64,000 nt of DNA from CAVVYV01 sp963752585 (lineage in GTDB: Bacteria; Actinomycetota; Thermoleophilia; Solirubrobacterales; 70-9). Numbering within the stretch: the stretch's first letter is position 1; every line of letters begins with the position of its first letter. Under the pieces are notes generated by a model that was given only the letters and a program-made list of their open reading frames with translations, did not search any database and was not told where the DNA came from. The DNA lies in the NCBI GenBank assembly GCA_963752585.1, contig CAVVYV010000001.1:196005-260004 (forward strand), given 5' to 3'. Below, in pieces: positions 47,118-56,698 of this stretch. The position numbers and the translations under genes were made by a program.

Positions 47118-49133
47118 GCAAGCGACGACCCCAAGCGGCTGCTCGACTCGATCGACGGCCCCGACGACCTCTCCGGGCTCTCCGACGACGAGCTCCAGGT
47201 GCTCGCCCAGGAGACCCGGACGCTGATCATCGACACGATCGGCGAGATCGGCGGCCACTTCGGCGCCAACCTCGGCACCTGTGAGCTCGCGGTCGCTCTC
47301 CACAGCCTGCTCGACTCGCCCCGCGACAAGATCCTTTGGGACGTCGGCCACCAGGCCTATCCGCACAAGGTGCTGACCGGCCGCCGCGACCAGCTCGACA
47401 CGATTCGCAAGTACAAGGGCCTGGCGCCCTTCTGCTCGATCTTCGAGTCCGAGCACGACATCATGGGCGCCGGCCACGCCTCGACCTCGATCGGGTACGC
47501 CGTCGGCCTAAAAGAAGCGATGGGCGCGGGAATCGGCGAGGACGGCAAGGTCGTCGCCGTGATCGGCGACGGCGCCCTCACCGGCGGGGTCGCCTACGAG
47601 GCGCTTCACAACGCCGGCGGCCTTCAGACCCCGATCGTGATCGTCCTCAACGACAACGGGATGTCGATCTCGCCGAACGTCGGCGCGATCTCGCGGTATT
47701 TCCAGCGCATGCGGCTGAAGCCGACCTGGTACGAGGCCCGCTCGAAGACCGAGGAGCGGCTCACCCAGCTCCCCCTCGGCCTCGGGCGCCGGCTCGAGCA
47801 GCTCGGTCCCGAGCTGAAGGCGGCGATCAAGGCCTACTGGGCGCCGGGGCTGCTCTTCGAGGAGCTCGACCTCGCCTACGTCGGCATCGTCGACGGCCAC
47901 GACGTCGGCGCCCTCCGCCGCGCCCTGACCGAGGCGCTCGATGCCAACCGCCCGGTCGTCGTCCACATCCAAACGGTGAAGGGCAAGGGCTTCGAGCCCG
48001 CCGAGGAGGGGGGCCTGGAGGGGATGGAGAAGTGGCACGCGGCGAAGCCCGGCTCGATCGTCAACGGCAAGCCCGCCGCGAAGAAGCCCGATCAGAAGCC
48101 GATCCCCGTCAGCGAGTCGAACTCGCCGGAGACGATCGAGAAGCTCGAGAAGCCGCCGCCGCCGTCGCCGCCCCAGTACACGGCTGTGTTCGCCGACGCC
48201 TTGGTGGAGGAGGCGAAGCAGGACCCGCGGGTGATCGGGATCACCGCGGCGATGGCGGGGGGGACCGGCCTCAACAAGCTCCACGAGGCGCTCCCCGAGC
48301 AGTACTACGACGTCGGGATCGCCGAGCAGGACGCCGTCCTCTTCGCCGCCGGTCTCGCGATCCAAGGAGCGAAGCCCGTCTGCGCGATCTACTCGACCTT
48401 CCTCCAGCGCGCCTTCGACCAGCTCGTTCACGACGTCTGCCTCCAGGAGCTGAACGTTGTCTTCGCGATGGACCGCGCCGGCCTCGTCGGCGACGACGGC
48501 CCCACCCACCAGGGCGCCTTCGACGTCTCCTACTTCCGGCCGCTGCCGAACGTGGTGGTGATGGCCCCCCGCGACGAGGCGATGCTCGTCCACATGCTCC
48601 GCACGGCGCTCGCCTACGACGACGGACCGATCGCCTTCCGCTACCCGCGCGGCGCCGCCGAGGGCGCGCCGATTCCCGATAAGCCGAAGGAGATCGAGAT
48701 CGGAAAGGGCGAGTACCTGCTCCCGGGCGAGCGGGTCGCGCTGCTCGGATACGGCTACGGCGTCCAGGTGGCGCTACGCGCCGCCGAGATTCTCCGGAAC
48801 CGCGGCCTCGAGCCGACCGTCGCCGATGGGCGCTTTGCGAAGCCGCTCGACGCCGAGCTCACCGAGAGGCTCGCCGCCGACCACGAGCTCCTGGTGACGG
48901 TCGAGGAGAACGTCCTCCCGGGCGGCTTCGGCTCGGCGGTGCTCGAGCACCTCGAGGACGCCTGGGCCGACCGCGACGACGAGCGCGCCCGCGTGATGCG
49001 GGTTGGCCTCCCCGACCGCTACGTCCAGCACGGCAAGCCTCAGTTCCTCCGCGAGGAGGTCGGCTTCACCGGCGAGGACGTCGCCGAGCGAGTCCTCGCC
49101 GCCCTCGGCACCCGCACGACGATCTTCGGTTAG
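47114..49133 (+). CDS. dxs: 1-deoxy-D-xylulose-5-phosphate synthase
   Basis: GHQAYPHKVLTGRRDQLDTIRK-like start (HQAYPHKVLTGRR), GHASTSIGYAVGL, and the thiamine motif VAVIGDGALTGGVAYEALHN with NDNGMSIS are present. So are GLVGDDGPTHQGAFDVSYFR and DGPIAFRYPRGAA. It makes DXP from pyruvate and glyceraldehyde phosphate, feeding IspA through the MEP pathway. The linker between halves has a PPPPSPP run. One extra base near 47120 displaces ATG 47114 from the body; removing it gives MSSDDPKRLLDSIDG. Otherwise the gene is intact. Confidence 0.94.
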
Positions 49134-49158
49134 CCCCCCGCAGGACGACCCATGATCA

Positions 49159-49175
49159 GCGGGTACGCTACCCGC
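49159..49175. terminator. Hairpin after dxs
   Basis: A perfect 7-bp stem GCGGGTA/TACCCGC with loop CGC lies 26 nt after the dxs stop. There is no U tract. It may act as terminator of the ispA-dxs unit. TACGCT within it could also serve as a -10 for the next gene. Confidence 0.45.
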
Positions 49176-49215
49176 GGGGTTGGGGCAGCCCGCGAGGGAG
49201 TGGAAGGTGGATGCG

Positions 49216-50643
49216 ATGGGGAGCAACGCATTGGTGCGATGGAAGACGAGCGCTCTCTGTCTTGCCACGGCCGTGGCAGTCCTGGCGGTCCTCGCCCCCG
49301 CCGTCGCGTCAGCGACGCATCTGACCGCCACCGGCACCGGCGGCGCGACGGCCCCCTGGGGCTTCAACGAGGACTGGGGGTACTCGGGCGGCGTCTTCAG
49401 CGGGGCCGACACGGCAGACAGCCACATGCAGTTGGCCGGCGCGATCATGCCCGATTCGCTCTCGGCCAACCGGTTCCACGTGCAGTGGGCCTTCGTCGAG
49501 GAGGACCCCGGGACCTACGACTGGACGATCAGCGATGCCGTCTATGCGGCGATGCAAAGTCGCACGGCGAACCCGATCATGCTCCTCCACAGAGCGCCCG
49601 AGTGGGCGCGGGATCCGGCGGCGACATGCCCCTTCGGGCCCGAGGAGGTATGCGCGTACCCACCAGATGCCGCGCACGACGACGAATGGAAGGCCTTTGT
49701 CCAGGCGGCGGTCGCCCGCTATCCGAACGTGAGGGCGATCGAGATCTGGAACGAGCCCAACCTCGGGATCTTCTGGGCGCCTGCGCCCGATCCCAACCGC
49801 TACGCGGCCGTCCTGGGGGCAGCCCACGACGGGGTCCTCGCCGCGGGCAGCGGCGCCCCCGTCCTGGTCGGAGGCCTGTTCCCGGTGGCCACGAGCAGCG
49901 CCAACATCAACGCCAGTGAGTTCCTGGACCAGGTCTATGTGGCCGCCGGGGCCGGCGCCTTTGAGGGCATCGGGTCACATCCCTACACCCGCCAGGCACC
50001 GTATGTGGAGAGGATGTGGTCCCGGCTCGACGCACTGAGAGCGGTTCGCGACAGTCACGGCGATGGCGCCACACCTCTGTGGGTAACGGAGATGGGGATC
50101 TCAACCGAGGCCGCCGACGGCGTGCCGTTGGACCAGCAGGGAGATGCCATCGTCCAGCTTTATCGCTCGATCGAGGGGCACGACGTCCGCTCCTTCGTCA
50201 TCCATCGGTTGTACGACATCGGCTCTGACTACCCGGGTCAATTCGGTGTGCTCCACGAGGACCTGACGCCGAAGCCCGCCTACGGCGAGCTCGGCGCGGC
50301 GATTGGGACCGCATCCCCGTTGTCATCCTCCTCACTGTCCCCGTCGGCCACCGCCGCCGTGAAGAAGCAATTCTGCCGCGGCGAGGCCGCGACGGTCGCC
50401 GGGACCAGGGCGAAGATCGCGGGCACAGACGGCGCCGACGTGATCAATGGGACGTCCGGCGACGACGTGATCGTCGGCCTCGGCGGCAAGGACCTGATCC
50501 GGGGCCGGGGTGGCGACGACCTGATCTGCGGCGGCAACGGCAAGGACAGGCTGATCGGTGGCCCCGGCGATGACAAGCTGCTCGGTCAAGGCGGGGCGGA
50601 CACGCTCAAGGGCGGCGCAGGCAGGGACACTCAGACCCAGTAG
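49216..50643 (+). CDS. Secreted clan-A glycosidase with C-terminal RTX-type calcium repeats
   Basis: The signal peptide (ALCLATAVAVLAVLAPAVASA) has an ASA cleavage site. A TIM-barrel of the GH-A type follows, resembling GH39: GGVFSGADTADSHMQL, RFHVQWAFVEEDPGTYDW, RAIEIWNEPN (acid/base Glu), GIGSHPYTRQAPY and LWVTEMGIST (probable nucleophile Glu). After a Ser-rich linker come five or six Gly/Asp nonapeptides (GTDGADVINGTSGDDVIVG to GGAGRD) that bind calcium. GGAAGGTGG precedes ATG 49216. The frame is intact. Xylan or other plant or microbial glycans are likely substrates. Confidence 0.78.
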   Translation: MGSNALVRWKTSALCLATAVAVLAVLAPAVASATHLTATGTGGATAPWGFNEDWGYSGGVFSGADTADSHMQLAGAIMPDSLSANRFHVQWAFVEEDPGTYDWTISDAVYAAMQSRTANPIMLLHRAPEWARDPAATCPFGPEEVCAYPPDAAHDDEWKAFVQAAVARYPNVRAIEIWNEPNLGIFWAPAPDPNRYAAVLGAAHDGVLAAGSGAPVLVGGLFPVATSSANINASEFLDQVYVAAGAGAFEGIGSHPYTRQAPYVERMWSRLDALRAVRDSHGDGATPLWVTEMGISTEAADGVPLDQQGDAIVQLYRSIEGHDVRSFVIHRLYDIGSDYPGQFGVLHEDLTPKPAYGELGAAIGTASPLSSSSLSPSATAAVKKQFCRGEAATVAGTRAKIAGTDGADVINGTSGDDVIVGLGGKDLIRGRGGDDLICGGNGKDRLIGGPGDDKLLGQGGADTLKGGAGRDTQTQ

Positions 50644-50861
50644 CGCGGCAAGATCCGTCCCCGCGGAAGTCCGAGATGTGACGAGAACGAGTCCTCAGCG
50701 CGCTCCGCGGCCGCACAATCTTCGGCTAGCAGCGCCGTGCGGGCGGGGGCGGCGATTGCCCTACCGGTGCTGATTCGCCGCAGGAGCCGGGGCGCTCTCA
50801 GTCATCGCCGGCGGGCGGCCGCATACGCACCGCACGGGCGGCCGCCGCCCCCGCCGTCACG
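50644..50861. other. Intergenic stretch, no gene seen
   Basis: This is 218 bp after the glycosidase. A GGGCGGCCGC segment occurs twice about 20 bp apart near 50813 and 50833. No terminator with a U tract and no RNA gene are visible. It should hold the promoter of the following lipoprotein gene. Confidence 0.35.
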
Positions 50862-51293
50862 ATGAGAACCGAAATGGCATCCATCGCCTCCATGCGGGAC
50901 CTCGGATCGCTCGCGCTGCTCCCGGTCGCAATGATCGTGGCCCTGAGCGGTTGTGAAATCGCCACTGAGGACGAGCCCGATCCGGCGACCTTCAGCAAGC
51001 CTGAACGCGAGCGGAAAATGGCTGAGGGCCGATTTCAAGCTGCGGAGCAGTCTGCCGGGTTCGAAGACGCAATTGCCTTCTGTACCCCGACCAAGACGTT
51101 CACGTTCTGGGATTGCGCGCTGAGCTATCGAAGTCAGAGAGGAATGACCCTGCGCTGCCGCATTCCGCGCAAGGGGCCATTCCGATGCGCCCACCCTCCA
51201 GATCCGGAGCCTTGCGGAGCTAAGTCTCCCGGCCCCGTGGTCTGCGAGAGCAGGCGGGAACCCAGCCTGCCGCCCGAGTACGCCGATCAGTAG
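50862..51293 (+). CDS. Cysteine-rich lipoprotein of unknown function
   Basis: There are 143 residues. The signal peptide ends in a lipobox (VALSGC). The mature part has seven further cysteines (CTPTKTFTFWDC, LRCRIPRKGPFRC, PCGAKSPGPVVC), suggesting disulfides outside the cell. Codon use is less GC-biased than in its neighbours (AAA, ATT and TTT codons are more frequent), which may indicate transfer. It converges with the next gene with 5 bp between stops. Confidence 0.55.
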   Translation: MRTEMASIASMRDLGSLALLPVAMIVALSGCEIATEDEPDPATFSKPERERKMAEGRFQAAEQSAGFEDAIAFCTPTKTFTFWDCALSYRSQRGMTLRCRIPRKGPFRCAHPPDPEPCGAKSPGPVVCESRREPSLPPEYADQ

Positions 51294-51298
51294 TACCG

Positions 51299-52024
51299 CT
51301 AGGAAGCGTTGGCGAAGCGAGCCAGCGGCGGGAGGCGGCGGAGGCTGTAGAAGCTGGTGAGGAGCCGCGGGGCGAGGGCGATCGCGGCGATGTCGAAGAG
51401 GACGTAGATGCTCGCGATCCCGCTCGGCGGGTTGCCGGCGGGGAGCGGGGTGCCGGGGGCGGTTTCGGCCCAGTGCCAGGCGCCGATCGAGGTGCCGTAG
51501 ACCTCGAGGAAGGCGACGATCAGGAAGACTCCGGCGTAGAGCGTCGGGGCGCGGCCGCGGACGAGGACGTAGATCAGCAGGGCACCCGCGAGGGCGCCGA
51601 GAACGTCGGTGCGCCCGAGGGCGACGAGCCCGGCGGTCGCCCAGGCGGCGACCACGCCGCCGACCGCGATCAGGAAGCCCCGCCGGTGGCGGCGGACAAG
51701 CTCTGACTGGCTGATCGCGAGGCCACCGAGGTAGACGAGCCCATGACCGGGGGGGACGAAGGCGGGCAGGTTCTCGAGCCGGTAGGTGTAGGCGCCGAGG
51801 ATCACCGAGCCGAGGATCTCCGCCGAGGTGGCGACCAGGACGACGAGCGCCACCCGGGCGCGCTGGTCGGCGCCGAGCGGCGCGCAGGAGGCGATCAGGA
51901 CCACCCAGGTCGCCGCCCCGAGGAGGAACTGCGTGGTCAGGCCGGAGAAGTGGTCGAGCCCGAGAAACCCGGCGATCACCGCCAGGACCAGGCATGAGAA
52001 GAGGAGGGGCCGGGACCTGATCAC
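51299..52024 (-). CDS. Polytopic membrane protein linked to cfa
   Basis: There are 241 residues in an intact frame with seven or eight hydrophobic helices (LLFSCLVLAVIAGFLGLDHF, ATWVVLIASCAPLG, RVALVVLVATSAEILGSVIL, GFLIAVGGVVAAWATAGLVA, YAGVFLIVAFLEVYGTSIGA). I know no assigned function. GTG 52024 overlaps the cfa stop as GTGA, so it is made together with the cyclopropane synthase and may act in lipid modification or transport. Confidence 0.6.
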   Translation of the reverse strand: MIRSRPLLFSCLVLAVIAGFLGLDHFSGLTTQFLLGAATWVVLIASCAPLGADQRARVALVVLVATSAEILGSVILGAYTYRLENLPAFVPPGHGLVYLGGLAISQSELVRRHRRGFLIAVGGVVAAWATAGLVALGRTDVLGALAGALLIYVLVRGRAPTLYAGVFLIVAFLEVYGTSIGAWHWAETAPGTPLPAGNPPSGIASIYVLFDIAAIALAPRLLTSFYSLRRLPPLARFANAS

Positions 52025-53301
52025 ACGGGGACGCGCCGCCGCGCCTCCGGGTGCGTGGCCCCGGTCGGCGTCGCCGCGGGCGGCTCGGTGAGCGGCCGCG
52101 AGCAGAGCATCTGGTAGACGGCGGTGTTGCCGACCTCGAAGCCGTTGCGGGCGGCCCGCAGGTAGAGGCGCCAGACCCGGAGCCGCTCGCTCCCGGCCAG
52201 CCTCTCGGCCTGGTCGCGGTTGCGATCGAGGCGCTCGGTCCAGTGGCGAAGCGTCTCGGCATAGTCGGTGTGGAGGTTCTCGACGTGCAGGGTCTCGAAC
52301 CCCGCCCGCTCGAGTGAGGCGAGCATCCGGGAGAGGTTGAGGAGCTCGCCGTCGGGGAAGACGTAGCGGTTCGAGAACTCGCCCCCGATATGGACGCCGT
52401 GCTCCTCCGCGGGGACCCGGACGATGCCGTGGTTGAGCACCCGACCGTCGGGCCTCAGCACCCGGGCGATCTGGCGACCGTACTCGTCCACCTGGGACTC
52501 CCCGACGTGCTCGACCATGCCGATGCTGGCGACGGCGTCGAAGCTGTCGTCGGCGAGGTCGCGATAGTCCGCGACCCTGATCTCGACCAGATCGCCGACG
52601 CCGGCATCCCGGGCGCGCTCGGCGGCGAGCTCAGCCTGGGGCGGCGACAGGGTGATCCCGAGCGCCGAGACCCCGTGCTCGCGGGCGGCGTGGATCACGA
52701 GGCTGCCCCAGCCGCAGCCGATGTCGAGCATCCGCTGCCCGGGCTCGAGCTCGAGCTTCCGGCAGATCAGCTCGAGCTTCGCCGCCTGCGCCTCCTCCAG
52801 GGTCTCGGTCCCCTCCTCGAACAGGGCGCAGCTGTAGGTCATCGACTCGTCCAGGAACAGGGCGAAGAACTCGTTCGAGACGTCGTAGTGGTGGCGGACG
52901 GCCTCGGAGTCGCGCCGTTTGCTGTGCCGCGAGCCGTGCGGGCGGAGCTCGGCGGCGGGCGGCTGTGGGGGTCGGCGCAGCCCGGCGGCCCGGAGCGCCG
53001 CGACGCCGAGCCGGAGCTTGGCGGCGATCCCGAGGGGCGGCGCCTGCCAGCGGCCGAGCAGGGCAATCACCGCGTCGAGGTCGTCGACGTCCAGTTCGCC
53101 GCAGACGTAGGCGCGCCCGAGCCCGAGCTCGCCCGGCGCCCTGAGGATGTGCCCGAGCGCGTCCGGGGAGCGGAAGGTGATCGTCGCGCCCGCCCTGGTC
53201 TCCTCGACCCGGTTGCCGTCCCAGAACCGCAGCTCGAAGGGGCGATCGGGGAAGACGGCCTCGATCGCGCGACAGAGGGGTGCGGTCGACCGTGAAGCGA
53301 T
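52021..53301 (-). CDS. cfa: Cyclopropane-fatty-acyl-phospholipid synthase
   Basis: The N-terminal lipid-binding domain (PDRPFELRFWDGN, GELGLGRAYVCGELDVDDLD) is followed by a SAM methyltransferase core. The core shows HHYDVSNEFFALFLDESMTY, MLDIGCGWGSLVIHAAREHG, ITLSPPQAELAAERA, ASIGMVEHVGESQVDEY and YVFPDGELLNLS. It converts unsaturated acyl chains to cyclopropane or methyl-branched ones. The in-frame region upstream of 53070 encodes essential sequence but has no ATG, GTG or TTG. TAGGCT (53314-53309) lies exactly 7 nt before ATC 53301, suggesting an AUC-started leaderless mRNA; CTG 53310 or a base error are alternatives. Confidence 0.87.
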   Translation of the reverse strand: MASRSTAPLCRAIEAVFPDRPFELRFWDGNRVEETRAGATITFRSPDALGHILRAPGELGLGRAYVCGELDVDDLDAVIALLGRWQAPPLGIAAKLRLGVAALRAAGLRRPPQPPAAELRPHGSRHSKRRDSEAVRHHYDVSNEFFALFLDESMTYSCALFEEGTETLEEAQAAKLELICRKLELEPGQRMLDIGCGWGSLVIHAAREHGVSALGITLSPPQAELAAERARDAGVGDLVEIRVADYRDLADDSFDAVASIGMVEHVGESQVDEYGRQIARVLRPDGRVLNHGIVRVPAEEHGVHIGGEFSNRYVFPDGELLNLSRMLASLERAGFETLHVENLHTDYAETLRHWTERLDRNRDQAERLAGSERLRVWRLYLRAARNGFEVGNTAVYQMLCSRPLTEPPAATPTGATHPEARRRVPV

Positions 53302-53308
53302 GAATCGC

Positions 53309-53314
53309 AGCCTA
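53309..53314 (-). promoter_or_regulatory. -10 hexamer TAGGCT for cfa
   Basis: On the minus strand TAGGCT ends 7 nt before the ATC at 53301, the spacing seen at leaderless starts elsewhere in the window. Confidence 0.5.
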
Positions 53315-53356
53315 CCGCCACCCGGCGCTCATATTGGTCCTGGCGGGCGCTGCGGA

Positions 53357-53362
53357 TAGGGT
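53357..53362 (+). promoter_or_regulatory. -10 hexamer TAGGGT for MFS gene
   Basis: TAGGGT lies 8 nt before GTG 53371 with no Shine-Dalgarno sequence; it diverges from the cfa promoter 43 bp away. Confidence 0.55.
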
Positions 53363-53370
53363 TCGCCGCC

Positions 53371-54826
53371 GTGGCAGGCGACGCCAGCGAGCAGCCGATC
53401 GAGCGGGGCACCTGGCTGGCCCTGATCGCGATGGGGATCGCGGTCTTCGTCCTCGCCAACGACTTCTCGGCGATCAACGTCGCCATTCCCCAGATCGAGC
53501 AGGACTTCGAGACCGACGTCTCGACCGCCCAGTGGGTGGTCAACGCCTACGCGCTCACCTTCGGCGTCCTGATCGTCACCGGCGGCCGGCTCGCCGACCT
53601 CTTCGGTCGGCGCCGCGCCTTCTTCGTAGGCTCGGCGATCTTCGCGACGATGTCCCTCGCCGGGGGTGTTGCCCAGACCGAGGCCTGGCTGATCGCGAGC
53701 AGGGTGCTGATGGGGATCGGTGGCGCCCTGATGTGGCCGGCGATCCTGGGGATGACCTACGCCGCCCTGCCCGATGCCCGCGCCGGTCTCGCGGGGGGCC
53801 TGATCCTTGGCGCCGCGGGGATCGGCAACGCGGCGGGTCCGTTGATCGGCGGCATCCTCACGGACGCCCTCAGCTGGCGCTGGATCTTCTTTCTCAACCT
53901 GCCGGTGACCGCGTTCGCGGTGCTGGTCACCTGGCGGGAGGTTCACCAGGCCAGCCCGAAGCCCGTCGATACCAAGATCGACTACCCCGGGATCATCAGC
54001 ATCTCGGTCGGCCTGGTCGCCTTGCTGCTCGCGTTCGACGAGGTGATCAAGCTCGGCTGGGGGGACCCGCGGATCGTCGCGCTGCTCGCTGTCTTCGTGC
54101 TGATGCTGGTGTTCTTCTTCTTCGCCGAGCGGCGCGCGCTCACCCACGCCCTGGTCCCCGCGTCGGTGATGCGAAACCGCGACTTCGCCTACTCGTGTGC
54201 CGCGATCCTCCTGATGTCTGCGGTCTTCTTCGCGGCGATGCTCTACCTCCCGCAGTTCATGCTGAAGACGCTCGACTTCTCCCCGATCGGCGCGGGGCTC
54301 GGGATGCTGCCGATGATGGCCACCTTCGCCGCGGTGTCGTTCGCCGCGGGAAATCTCTATGAGCGCTTCGGTGCGAAGCCGCTTGCGATCGTCGGCTCGC
54401 TCTGCATCACGGTCGGCCCGGGGTTGATCGCAGCCTTCGTCTCCGAGGAGAGCTACGGAGCGATCGTGCCGGGCCTGGCCCTGATGGGCCTCGGCATCGG
54501 CCTCTTCTATCCGACGGCGACAACCGCGGGCGTGACTGCGGTGGAGGAGGCGCAACGAAGCCTCGCCGGGGCGATCGTCTACATGTTCCAGATCGCGCGG
54601 GGGCTCCGTCGGCCTCGGGCTGACAACGACCGTGCTGGTCGAGTCGGGCGATGGCAACTTCGTCGAGGGACTCGAAGCGGCCTTCCGCCTCGACGCCTTC
54701 CTCGCCCTCGGGGGCTTCCTGATCTCCGTCTTCCTGATCGGGGGCAGGCCGCAGCTCGAAGGGCTGTCGCGCCGGCTCTCGCCGGCCACTCGCCGCGCGG
54801 CCACGGCCCCTAGCGCCGCGGCCTAA
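53371..54826 (+). CDS. MFS transporter, DHA2 family (one frameshift)
   Basis: This is a fourteen-helix drug-efflux type. FVLANDFSAINVAIPQIEQDF (motif D1), GGRLADLFGRRRAFFVGSAI (motif A), MGIGGALMWPAILGMTYAAL, GNAAGPLIGGILTDALSWRW (motif C) and later helices to LALMGLGIGLFYPTATTAGV are present. A shift near 54600 displaces the last two helices (TTTVLVESGDGNFVEG, LGGFLISVFLIGG). The substrate is unknown. Its TAA interlocks with the stop of the opposite gene. It is related to, but clearly different from, the pump at 43.3 kb. Confidence 0.87.
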
Positions 54827-55302
54827 TGAGGTTCGGCGGGTTCGGGGGAGTCGTCCGACCCGGAGCCGCCGGAGCCCGATCCGCTCGAACCGGAACCGCT
54901 GGACCCAGATCCGCTCGAGTCCGAGCCGCTGCCACTCGAGCCGGAACCGCTCTTTCCAGAGCGGTCGTCCGATCCACCGCCGCCCGAGGAGCCCGAGTCG
55001 CTCCCCGATCGATCCTCGGCCTCGCCGCCACCTTCGCCGGAGCTGGCCGAGCCGGGACCGCTGTTGTCCTCGCCACCGTCGTCGTCGATCTCCTCGCCAC
55101 TTCGATCTTCGCCGGACTCGTCGTCGGGGCCAGGCGCCGGCTTCGGCTTCGCCGCCTGGGCGCCATCGACGAGGGAGACCGGCTGCGGGGAGAGCCCGAT
55201 CTCGTCGCCGGTCACCGCGTTCGCGGCCAGGGCGATTCCGGCCGCGGCGATCAGGCCGACGACGCCGAGGAGGGCCGTGAGGACGAGCTCGCGAGTGGTC
55301 AT
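54823..55302 (-). CDS. Acidic Ser/Gly-rich membrane-anchored surface protein
   Basis: There are 159 residues. An N-terminal membrane helix (ELVLTALLGVVGLIAAAGIA) is followed by a linker and a long low-complexity Asp/Ser/Gly region with DDDGGEDNSGPGSA and repeated SGSG units. It is likely extracellular and disordered, and may bind cations. ATG 55302 overlaps the histidine kinase stop as ATGA, so it is the third gene of the two-component operon. The DNSGPG motif is shared with the repeat protein on the other side of that operon. Confidence 0.6.
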   Translation of the reverse strand: MTTRELVLTALLGVVGLIAAAGIALAANAVTGDEIGLSPQPVSLVDGAQAAKPKPAPGPDDESGEDRSGEEIDDDGGEDNSGPGSASSGEGGGEAEDRSGSDSGSSGGGGSDDRSGKSGSGSSGSGSDSSGSGSSGSGSSGSGSGGSGSDDSPEPAEPH

Positions 55303-56698
55303 CGCCGGAACCGTACGGAAGCCGGGTTAGGTGATGGCAAAGTCGGCAGGGTCACCTCGGCGCGGACCACGCCGCCGCCGGCGTTCTCGAGGCTCGCGTG
55401 GCCGCCGCGCCTGCGAGCGAGGGCGGCAACTATCGCCAGCCCGAGGCCGGTGCCCTGCGTTCTCCCACCGCCCCGATAGAAGCGCTCGAAGGCGCGCTCG
55501 GCGACCTCGGGCTCGACCGGCCCCGACGGGCTGAGGACGGCGACCGAGGCGACCCCCTCGGAGGCCTCACACTCGACCGTCAGGCTCGCCCCCCGAGGCG
55601 AGTACTTGATCGCGTTCTCGATCAGGTTGTCGAGGATGACGTCGAGCTCTCGGGGTCCCGCCCGCACCGTCGCCTCGCCGGCCCCGTCGACCGCGATCTC
55701 GGCGCCGGCGTCCGACGCGGCCGACGCGCCAGCGCTCGGCTGCGGCTCTCGCTGCCGCGCCGAGGTCGGCCTCCTCGTCCTCGGCGGGCTCCTCGCTGGA
55801 GGCCAGCGCAAGCAGATCGGCGACGAGGACGTCGAGGCGGGCCGGCCTCCTTCTCCGCCGCCGCCAGCTCCCTTTCGACGGCGGTGTCGGACGTCTTCAC
55901 GCCCGCGGCCTCGAGGCGAAGGCGGAGGCCGGTGAGCGGGGTGCGGAGCTGGTGGGAGGCGTCGGCGACGAAGGCGCGCTGCGAGGCCACCATGCCCTCG
56001 ATCCGCTCCGCCATCTCGTTGAAGGCGTGGGCGAGGTCGGTTTGCTCGCGGGAGCCGCGCTCGCTCGCGCGGGCGCGGAGATCGCCCGACGCCATCCGCC
56101 GCGCGACCGCCGCCAGCGAGCGGAGCGGACGGGCGATCGACCCGGCGAGGATCCATGCAACCCCGAGGCCGAGGAGTAGCGCGAGGAGGCCGATGCCGAT
56201 CACGGCGGCGACGTCGTCGCGGACCGCGTCGTTGACGGCGTCGAGGCTCTGCTCGACTTCCAGGGCGCCGATCGTGCGCCCGTTTCGGACGATCGGTACG
56301 GCGGTGGAGAGGACGTCGAGGTCTGGGGGATGCGTGCCCTGGCCGACGCTTCCGTCCAGGGCCTCCCGCAGCGGTGGGTGCTGCTGGTTCGCGAACACCG
56401 AGGAGCCGACCTTGATCTCGTCGGAGGAATCGGCGAGCAGCCGCCCGCGCCCGTCGACCACGAAGACCCTTCCGCCGAGCTGCCTCGCGGCCTCCTCGGT
56501 GAGCGCATCGAGGCGCGCGGGACGGTTGAGCTGGTCGGCGATCGAGCCCGCGGCCACCTGGGCCTGAGCCGCCGAGTCGGCCTCGACCTCGGCGTTGACC
56601 CGGTCATTGAGGTTGGCGGCCAGCGGCACCTCCAGCGCCACGATCACCACCACCAGCGCGTAGGCGAAGGCCGCCAGAAGGCGGGCCCGGAGGCTCAC
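55299..56698 (-). CDS. Sensor histidine kinase (frameshifted)
   Basis: Two membrane helices (LLAAFAYALVVVIVALEVPL and VAAVIGIGLLALLLGLGVAW) flank an extracytoplasmic sensor of about 130 residues, followed by HAMP (SIARPLRSLAAVARRMASG) and HisKA (FVADASHQLRTPL, phosphorylated His). The ATPase domain has NLIENAIKYSPRG (N box), RFYRGGGRTQGTGLGLAIVA (G boxes). Shifts occur near 55850 and 55740. It autophosphorylates and passes phosphate to the regulator encoded upstream. The GTG start overlaps the regulator stop as GTGA. Confidence 0.87.

Noticed and set aside
49159..49175. Riboswitch upstream of the glycosidase
   Set aside because: It is only a simple 7-bp hairpin; no conserved riboswitch core is visible.
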